Assembly (NCBI GenBank): GCA_002898955.1
Contig: BEIP01000010.1
Span: 1 to 10,978, forward strand
From: a bacterium HR39
GTDB taxonomy: Bacteria; Pseudomonadota; Alphaproteobacteria; Geminicoccales; Geminicoccaceae
Direction of reading: 5' to 3'
Length of the DNA stretch: 10,978 nt
Shown: piece after piece, positions 6,323 to 10,978 of the stretch
Layout of the letters: the number at the start of each line of letters is the position of its first letter
Numbering within the stretch: the first letter of the stretch is position 1
Position numbers and translations under genes: made by a program
The notes under the pieces: model-generated
Databases searched by the model: none
Seen by the model: the letters and a program-made list of their open reading frames with translations, nothing else
What the model was told of the DNA's origin: nothing

Positions 6323-6654
6323 TCACTCCGAGCCGTCCTCGTCGAGGGCCGCCTCCTCGCCGAAGACCTCCGCGGAATCCGGGCCGGCCAGCTCGCCGAG
6401 GAAGACGCGGCGCCAGCGGTGGATGTCGTGGCGTTCCGCCGCGGCCATGGCCCGCTGCCACATGGCGATCCGCCCGGAGAGCGGCATGGTGAGCGCCCGG
6501 TGCAGCTCTTGGGCCACCTGGCGGATGTCGTAGGGATTGACGGTGAGCACCCCTCGAGGTGCCGCGCGCAGCCGGCGAAGCGGGAGACCACGGGCACGCC
6601 GGGGTCCTGGGCCGTGATGTCCTCGAGGGCCGCGGGGTCCATGCCGTCGCGCAG
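6323..6654 (-). pseudogene. C-terminal remnant of trehalose-6-phosphate synthase (OtsA, GT20), frameshifted
   Basis: Only the last ~110 residues of a normally ~460-480-residue glycosyltransferase are present. The first part (6654-6550) reads LRDGMDPAALEDITAQDPGVPVVSRFAG, matching OtsA's LRDGMNLVAKE...DPGVLVLSRFAG block. A one-base loss in a run of four G (plus-strand C at 6550-6553) then shifts the frame, and the next frame continues with VLTVNPYDIRQVAQELHRAL, TMPLSGR and DIHRWRRVFLGEL, the classic OtsA C-terminus, to the TGA at 6325-6323. The conserved Lys of the VAKE motif is Leu here (AALE), so drift has begun besides the frameshift. The sugar-donor and acceptor half is absent; no enzyme activity is possible. 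It is joined directly to a GH15 N-terminus at the shared LRDG. OtsA normally makes trehalose-6-phosphate from UDP-glucose and glucose-6-phosphate for osmotic and dry-stress protection. Confidence 0.8.
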
Positions 6655-6852
6655 CACCGTCTCCAGCACGGCCGTGTGCGGCAGATGGCGCTGCTCCACG
6701 TTCTGGAGATCGGGGAAGTCCACGGCGAAGAGGCCGCGCTCGCCGCCCTCGTCGACGAGATGGCAGAAGACGGGGTCTCCGTCGAAGCGGGGAAAGCACG
6801 ACCACACCACCGTGCCGCGGCCGTCGATCGGCGCCGAGACGGCGCAGCGGAT
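6655..6852 (-). pseudogene. N-terminal fragment of a glycoside hydrolase family 15 protein (glucoamylase/trehalase-like)
   Basis: About 66 residues matching the very start of GH15 proteins found in otsB/GH15/otsA clusters: CAVSAPIDGRG, VVWSCFPRFDGDPVFCHLV (the WxCxPRFDxxxxF landmark) and QRHLPHTAVLETVLRDG (family pattern QxYxxNTxVLET). The complete protein is about 600 residues; the (alpha/alpha)6 catalytic barrel with both acidic residues is missing. It has no start of its own: on the upstream side it is fused in frame to a potassium-channel pore helix (SLLIRC), and on the downstream side in frame to the OtsA remnant. The adjacency GH15 then OtsA in the same direction copies the usual gene order of proteobacterial trehalose clusters as I recall it, so a deletion of roughly 2.6 kb between the two is the simple explanation. 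Family assignment is by eye. Confidence 0.7.
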
Positions 6853-7363
6853 GAGCAGCGAGATGCCGACGATCGTGATGGCCACCGCGAGGACCCGCCC
6901 GGCGGTGCCGACCGGCACCACGTCGCCGAAACCGCTGGTGGTGAAGGCGGTGACCGTGAATGGGACCGCATCGGCCATGGTGGCGATCCGCGGGTTCACC
7001 GGGTGCTGCCGGACGTGGACCAGGGCGCTGGTGACGAAGGCGACGAGGTCGACGGCCGCCTGCACCGAGCTGCGGCGATGGCGCAGCCGCGGGAACAGGC
7101 GCCCGAGGCGCCGGAGGACGATGCGCGAGTGCAGAAGCCGCACGGCCCGCAGCACGCGCAGGAAGGCGAGCTGGTCGAGGAACACCGGAACCACGAGGGT
7201 GGCGATCACGAGGATATCGGCGAGCGCCGTCCACGACAGCAGATACCGGCGCGGACGGCGCGCGGCGAGGGCCCGGGCGGCGGACTCCGCGAGCAGGACG
7301 ACGCCGACGGCGGACTCGACCGCGGCGAGCCAGCGGCGGGCCGGGGGTCGCGCCCGCGCCGGC
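6853..7363 (-). pseudogene. Potassium channel (voltage-gated-like, Ion_trans_2), truncated at both ends
   Basis: An open frame starting right behind the GST stop codon encodes S2 to S6 of a 6-TM channel: VESAVGVVLLAESAARALAA (S2), YLLSWTALADILVIATLVVPVF (S3), the arginine-rich LAFLRVLRAVRLLHSR (S4-like), AAVDLVAFVTSALVHV (S5), the pore TVTAFTTSGFGDVVP with the TSGFGD selectivity filter (normal K+ filters are T-V-G-Y/F-G-D), and AGRVLAVAITIVGISLLIR (S6). S1 and any start codon are missing: the frame has a TGA at 7383-7381 and no ATG before the S2 segment; the first GTG (7209) is in S3 and has no ribosome site. After S6 the usual cytosolic tail is replaced by GH15 sequence in the same frame. 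I therefore call it a remnant, not a functional channel; a short pore-only product from ATG 6978 is conceivable but has no ribosome site either. Confidence 0.75.
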
Positions 7364-7984
7364 TCACGACAGCGGCAGCATCACGTGGGTGCGGTACGCC
7401 GGGCGCTCGGACAGCCGCGCGAACCAGTCCTCGAGCCGCGGCAGATCGGGCCGCGGGATGTCGAGGTTGCGGTAGCGCCAGTATGCGCAGCCCAAGGGAA
7501 TGTCGCCCATGGTGAACCGCCGGCCGCCCAGCCAAGGCACCGCGGCGAGGCGCGCCTCCGCGATCCCCCACACCCGTCCGAGCGCCTCCGCCGCCTTCGC
7601 CACGGCGTCCGCATCGCGCCGCTCGGGCGGGGTGCGGATCAGGTTCCAGAACACCACGTGCAGGTGCGGCTGCACCTCGGTGATCTGCCAGTCCATCCAG
7701 CGGTCGGCCCAGGACCGCTCGCCGGGATCCTCCGGCCACAGCGTGCCGGCGCCGTAGCGGGCGGCCAGATAGCGCACCACGGCGTTGGATTCCCAGACCA
7801 CCACGTCGCCGTCCACAAGGGTGGGGATCTTGCGGTTGGGATTGAGACGGCCGTACTCCTCGGTGTCGAGGCCGCCGAAGGGGCCGCCGACGTCGATGCG
7901 ACGGTGTTCGAGGCCGAGTTCGCCCACCGTCCACATCACCTTCTGCACGTTGATGGAATTGGGCCGTCCCCAGACGGTCGGCAT
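7364..7984 (-). CDS. Glutathione S-transferase
   Basis: 206-residue cytosolic enzyme. The thioredoxin-like domain (1-78) begins VWGRPNSINVQKVMW, where Ser10/Asn12 are candidates for the residue that activates glutathione; RKIPTLVDGD (51-60) has the cis-Pro54 of all GSTs, and WESNAVVRYLA (64-74) has the Glu-Ser pair that holds the gamma-glutamyl group. The all-helical domain (85-206) contains FTMGDIPLG (157-165), the N-capping Asp161 motif. By family it conjugates glutathione to electrophiles or reduces organic peroxides; the substrate is not clear. Start: ATG at 7984, with GGGGGG 7 bases upstream. It lies 43 bases after the SLC13 permease gene on the same strand. It is immediately followed by the truncated channel, whose open frame begins at its stop codon, so the left breakpoint of that damaged block is close to the end of this gene, which itself appears complete. 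Confidence 0.93.
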   Translation of the reverse strand: MPTVWGRPNSINVQKVMWTVGELGLEHRRIDVGGPFGGLDTEEYGRLNPNRKIPTLVDGDVVVWESNAVVRYLAARYGAGTLWPEDPGERSWADRWMDWQITEVQPHLHVVFWNLIRTPPERRDADAVAKAAEALGRVWGIAEARLAAVPWLGGRRFTMGDIPLGCAYWRYRNLDIPRPDLPRLEDWFARLSERPAYRTHVMLPLS

Positions 7985-8027
7985 GCTCGCACCCCCCGTT
8001 GTCCGCGGACGGGACGAGCCTAGCCGC

Positions 8028-9830
8028 TCAGGAGCGGAAGGGCCAGAGGAGCGGGATCGCCGCCACCGCCACGGCGGCCAGCAGCAGGTCGAGAGGCAGC
8101 CCCACCCGCACGAAGTCGCGGAAGCGGTAGTTGCCGGCGGCGTAGACGAAGGTGTTGGTCTGGTAGCCCACCGGCGTGGCGTAGCCGTGGCTCGAGGCGA
8201 ACATGACGGCGACCACGAAGGGGCGAGGGTCCACCCCGAGCCCGTCGGCCACGCTCACCGCCACCGGTGCCATCAGCACCGCGGTGGCGTTGTTGCTGAG
8301 CACTTCCGTCACCACCAGGGTCGACAGATAGACCGTCGCCAGCATCACGAGCGGACCGAAATCACCCAGCAGGCGGACGAGGACCGAGGCCACGAGGGCG
8401 AGCGCGCCGGTGCGCAGCGCCGCCTCGCCCACGGCCAGCATGCCGTAGATCAGCACCAGGATGCTCCACGGCACGGACTGGTACACGTCGTCCGGCTCGA
8501 GGCAGCCGCCCAGCACCACCGCCACCGCCGCGGACAGGGCGAGAGCGGAGAGCGGGGCGAGATCGAGACCGCCCAGCACCACCAGCACGGCCACGGCGCC
8601 GACGGCCAGCAGCCGGCGGTCGCGCCGGTAGGGGCGCACGGTCGGGGCGGTGAGGCCGATCAGGAACTGGTCGTCGAAGAGCTGGCGGAAGGCTTCGGGC
8701 GGTCCCTCGAGCAGCAGCGTGTCGCCGAAGCGCAGCCGCACCTCGTCGAAGGGGCCCTGGACGTTCTCGTTCTGGCGGTGGATGGCGACGATGCGCACGC
8801 CGAAGCGGCGGGGCAGGCCGAGGCTGCCCACGCGCCGGCCCACCCAGCGCGAATGCGGCCCGACGATCCCCTCCATCAGCACGGTGTTGCGGGCGGCAAT
8901 CGGTTCGAAGGCGTGGACACCGGCGCCGTGGCCGAGGAGCAGGTCGCCCTGCTCGCGCAGCTGCACGAGATCGGCGACGCGGGTGCGCAGCAGGAGGCGA
9001 TCGCCCGGCTGCAGCGGCGTCTCGAGGGCGGCATCTCCCTCGAGGACGCTGCCGTCGCGCACGAGGCCGACGACGCGGACCTGCAGCTTCCCGGGCAGTC
9101 CGGTGTCGGCGAGGGTACGGCCCACCAGCGGCGAGCCCACCGGCACCAGCACCTCGGCGAGGAACTGGCGCTGGCCGGGATCGGGCAGCAGTTCGGCGAG
9201 GGTCTCGCGCCGCGGCAGCAGGTGCCGGCCGACGGTCACCATGTAGAGGATGCCGGTGGCGGCGAGCAGCAGGCCGAGGGGCGTGATCTCGAACAGGCCG
9301 AACGGCCGCAGGCCCAGGGTGCGCGCGACGCCGTCGACCACCAGATTGGTGGAGGTGCCGACGAGCGTGAGGGTCCCTCCCATCACCGCCGCGTAGGAGA
9401 GCGGCAGCAGGAAGAGGGAGGCGGGCCGGCCGCTCGCCCGGGCGAAGGCCACCACCACCGGCGTCAGGGCGACCACCACCGGCGTGTTGTTGACCACCGC
9501 CGAGATGCCCGCCACCAGCGCCATCATCGCGGCGAGGGCGGCGGCGGGCGGCAGTCTGCCCCAGCGGGTGAAGAGCTGGCCGATCTCCTCGATGACACCG
9601 GTGCGCTCGAGCGCCGCGCTCACCACGAACATGCACAGCACGGTGAAGGGGGCGGGGTTCGCCAGCACCCCGAGCGCGGCGTCGATCGGCAGGACGCCGG
9701 CCAGCACGAGCAGGGTGGCGCCGCCCAGCGCCACGAATTCGACGCGGGTGCGCTCGCTTACGAACAGCGCGAGCATTCCGGCTACGACCAGCAGCACCAG
9801 CCAGGGTGCCAGGATGCCGAACTCGGGCAT
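8028..9830 (-). CDS. SLC13/DASS-family permease with two central TrkA-C (RCK-C) domains
   Basis: 600-residue inner-membrane transporter. Two membrane halves flank a soluble centre. The first half (about 5-200) has the SLC13 signatures NNTPVVV (114-120) and GTSTNLVVDG (158-167); the second half (about 405-600) has LSNNATAVLMAPVAV and TPVGYQTNTFVY, the matching inverted-repeat motifs that bind Na+ and substrate. Between them lie two RCK-C domains, about 222-300 and 310-390 (each ending ...PGDRLLLR and ...FGDTLLLEG), likely a regulatory ligand site. This layout is like E. coli YfbS and other sulfate or dicarboxylate permeases; the substrate is not determined. Start: ATG 9830 is preferred because the strong promoter at 9875-9902 puts the transcript start near 9868, too close to the upstream GTG 9863; a G-rich sequence precedes the ATG but is only about one to four bases away. 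The GST gene follows 43 bases later. Confidence 0.9.
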   Translation of the reverse strand: MPEFGILAPWLVLLVVAGMLALFVSERTRVEFVALGGATLLVLAGVLPIDAALGVLANPAPFTVLCMFVVSAALERTGVIEEIGQLFTRWGRLPPAAALAAMMALVAGISAVVNNTPVVVALTPVVVAFARASGRPASLFLLPLSYAAVMGGTLTLVGTSTNLVVDGVARTLGLRPFGLFEITPLGLLLAATGILYMVTVGRHLLPRRETLAELLPDPGQRQFLAEVLVPVGSPLVGRTLADTGLPGKLQVRVVGLVRDGSVLEGDAALETPLQPGDRLLLRTRVADLVQLREQGDLLLGHGAGVHAFEPIAARNTVLMEGIVGPHSRWVGRRVGSLGLPRRFGVRIVAIHRQNENVQGPFDEVRLRFGDTLLLEGPPEAFRQLFDDQFLIGLTAPTVRPYRRDRRLLAVGAVAVLVVLGGLDLAPLSALALSAAVAVVLGGCLEPDDVYQSVPWSILVLIYGMLAVGEAALRTGALALVASVLVRLLGDFGPLVMLATVYLSTLVVTEVLSNNATAVLMAPVAVSVADGLGVDPRPFVVAVMFASSHGYATPVGYQTNTFVYAAGNYRFRDFVRVGLPLDLLLAAVAVAAIPLLWPFRS

Positions 9831-9874
9831 GCTCCCCCACGTGCGACGGCCGACCGGGCCCACGGGCCGCGCGG

Positions 9875-9902
9875 ATCATAGGGACCGGGTTGCGGGCCAC
9901 AA
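9875..9902 (-). promoter_or_regulatory. Putative sigma-70 promoter of the SLC13 permease gene
   Basis: On the minus strand TTGTGG (9902-9897), a 16-base spacer and TATGAT (9880-9875) lie in the gap after the UbiD gene. TATGAT differs from the consensus TATAAT at one base, rare in such GC-rich DNA. The predicted start near 9868 leaves a leader of about 38 bases before ATG 9830 and argues against the longer GTG start at 9863. Confidence 0.55.
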
Positions 9903-9913
9903 GCGCCGTGCGG

Positions 9914-10978
9914 CTAGAGCCCGAGGCGCGGCCAGATCTCGTCGATGCGGCGGATCACGTCCGGGTCCATGCGGATGGGCCGGCCCCACTCCCGCTTCGT
10001 CTCGGGCGGCCATTTGGTGGTGGCGTCGATGCCGAGCTTGCCGCCCAGCCCCGGCTCGGGCGAGGCGAAGTCGAGATAGTCGATGGGCGTGTGGTCGACC
10101 ACCATCAGATCGCGGGCCGGATCGACCCGGGTGGAGACGGCCCAGATCACGTCCTTCCAGTCGCGGCAGTCGATGTCGTCGTCCACCACGATGACGAACT
10201 TGGTGTAGGTGAACTGCCGCAGGTACGACCACACCGCCATCATGATGCGCCGCGCATGGCCCGGATAGGCCTTGCGGATGGAGACCACCGCCACGCGGTA
10301 GGAGCAGCCCTCGGGGGGCAGCCAGAAGTCGACGATCTCCGGGAACTGCTGCTGCAGGATCGGGACGAAGACCTCGTTGAGGGCCTCGCCCAGCACCGAG
10401 GGCTCGTCCGGCGGGCGGCCGGTGTAGGTGGTGAGGTAGAGGGCGTCGCAACGCATGGTGATGGCCGAGATGCGGAAGACCGGGAAGGGCTCCACCGCGT
10501 TGTAGTAGCCGGTGTGATCACCATAGGGCCCCTCCTCGCCGAACTCGTCGAGCGAGACGTGGCCCTCCAGCACGATCTCGGCCGAGGCCGGCACCTCGAG
10601 GGGCACGGTGAGGCAGCGCACGAGCTCCACCCGCTCGCCGCGCAGCAGCCCGGCGAAGCGGTATTCGGAGAGGTTGTCGGGCACCGGGGTGACGGCGGCC
10701 AGCATTACCGCCGGATCGGCGCCGATCACCGCCGCGGCCGGCATGGGGTCGCGCCGTTGCTCCTTCCAGCGCCGCCAGTGCTGGGCCCCGCCGCGGTGGT
10801 GCAGCCAGCGCATCAGCGTGCGGTCACGGTCCACCACCTGCATGCGGTAGACGCCGAGGTTGACGTCGTCCGCCGGATCGTCGCCGGGGCCACGGGTGAC
10901 CACGAGCGGCCAAGTGATGAGGGGCGCCGGCTCGCCCGGCCAGCAGGTCTGGATCGGCAGGCGGCCGAGGTCGATCTC
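9914..10978 (-). CDS. ubiD: UbiD-family decarboxylase (4-hydroxy-3-polyprenylbenzoate decarboxylase), N-terminus outside window
   Basis: The frame is open from the right edge to the TAG at 9916-9914, 354 residues of a protein usually about 490-500 long. The visible part starts [20 protein letters not shown] and includes the prenyl-FMN/metal binding block and catalytic region: [21 protein letters not shown], then [29 protein letters not shown] [14 protein letters not shown], and [27 protein letters not shown] near the C-terminal domain. By family the enzyme uses prenylated FMN (from UbiX) and a divalent metal to decarboxylate the ring of 4-hydroxy-3-polyprenylbenzoate in ubiquinone synthesis; the length and motifs fit that UbiD rather than an aromatic (de)carboxylase subunit, but paralogues with other substrates exist. 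It is the most upstream gene of the right-hand minus-strand group; its own promoter is beyond the window, and the SLC13 gene after it has a separate promoter. Confidence 0.94.
   Translation of the reverse strand, partial: EIDLGRLPIQTCWPGEPAPLITWPLVVTRGPGDDPADDVNLGVYRMQVVDRDRTLMRWLHHRGGAQHWRRWKEQRRDPMPAAAVIGADPAVMLAAVTPVPDNLSEYRFAGLLRGERVELVRCLTVPLEVPASAEIVLEGHVSLDEFGEEGPYGDHTGYYNAVEPFPVFRISAITMRCDALYLTTYTGRPPDEPSVLGEALNEVFVPILQQQFPEIVDFWLPPEGCSYRVAVVSIRKAYPGHARRIMMAVWSYLRQFTYTKFVIVVDDDIDCRDWKDVIWAVSTRVDPARDLMVVDHTPIDYLDFASPEPGLGGKLGIDATTKWPPETKREWGRPIRMDPDVIRRIDEIWPRLGL

Noticed and set aside
6550..6553. Programmed ribosomal frameshift at the OtsA joint
   Set aside because: No X-XXY-YYZ slippery heptamer and no functional reason, since the upstream part lacks the catalytic half; a simple one-base loss explains it.
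4914..6971. 685-codon open frame on the - strand
   Set aside because: Out of frame with the clear COG4091-type gene and the channel/GH15/OtsA remnants; Arg/Ala/Gly-rich shadow without motifs.
8017..8022. TAGGCT as a -10 box for the GST gene
   Set aside because: No acceptable -35 box 16-18 bases upstream; GST may be transcribed with the SLC13 gene.
8024..8037. CCGCTC-AG-GAGCGG inverted repeat at the SLC13 stop codon
   Set aside because: A two-base loop is too tight and the real stem would be only about five pairs with no T-tract.
7785..9881. 698-codon open frame on the + strand
   Set aside because: Antisense to the SLC13 permease; the product is rich in His, Arg, Gln and Gly with no fold signature. 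Long shadow frames are expected at this GC content.
1..10978. CRISPR arrays, tRNA or rRNA genes, insertion sequences, phage genes
   Set aside because: Read for direct repeat-spacer patterns, terminal inverted repeats, transposase or integrase motifs and none was found.

Overview
This window comes from a bacterium with a very GC-rich genome. The gene content (Tat-exported SMP-30-like protein, UbiD, SLC13 permease, two classes of small heat-shock protein), the CTTGAAA-type heat-shock promoter, a ROSE-like RNA thermometer and CTTG/TTGC...TAGGTT or TATGCT promoter spacing fit a proteobacterium, most likely an alphaproteobacterium. That placement is inference; there is no rRNA or tRNA here to fix it.

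Layout, left to right. (1) 1-1082 (+): the C-terminal part of a multicopper oxidase, running in from the left edge, followed by a GC-rich hairpin. (2) 2411-1161 (-): a heat-shock operon with a sigma-32 type promoter, a ROSE-like thermometer hairpin over the first ribosome binding site, an IbpA-like sHsp (class A), a second sHsp, and a 46-residue membrane microprotein with a CPPC motif. (3) 3660-2413 (-): a Bcr/CflA-type MFS exporter; its stop codon lies inside the -35 box of the heat-shock promoter. (4) 3786-4910 (+): a Tat-exported SMP-30/gluconolactonase-like protein, divergent from the MFS gene. (5) 6220-4919 (-): an NAD(P)-binding oxidoreductase with a C-terminal SAF domain (COG4091 type), convergent with the SMP-30 gene. 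(6) 7363-6323 (-): a composite gene remnant in which a 5'-truncated potassium channel, the N-terminus of a GH15 glycosidase and the C-terminus of trehalose-6-phosphate synthase (OtsA) are joined, with a one-base frameshift in the OtsA part. (7) 7984-7364 (-): a glutathione S-transferase. (8) 9830-8028 (-): an SLC13-family permease with two TrkA-C domains. (9) 10978-9914 (-): UbiD decarboxylase, whose N-terminus lies beyond the right edge.

Most genes are unrelated housekeeping or stress functions that do not form one pathway. The coherent unit is the heat-shock operon, with control visible at transcription (sigma-32) and translation (thermometer). The other notable region is the eroded channel/trehalose block: it reads open across two junctions in one frame, so it is either a recent deletion scar or an assembly artefact. 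I see no CRISPR array, insertion sequence, integrase, tRNA or rRNA. No stretch over 300 bases is without a gene or gene remnant. I do not see a convincing wholly new multi-gene system; the microprotein is the least described item.
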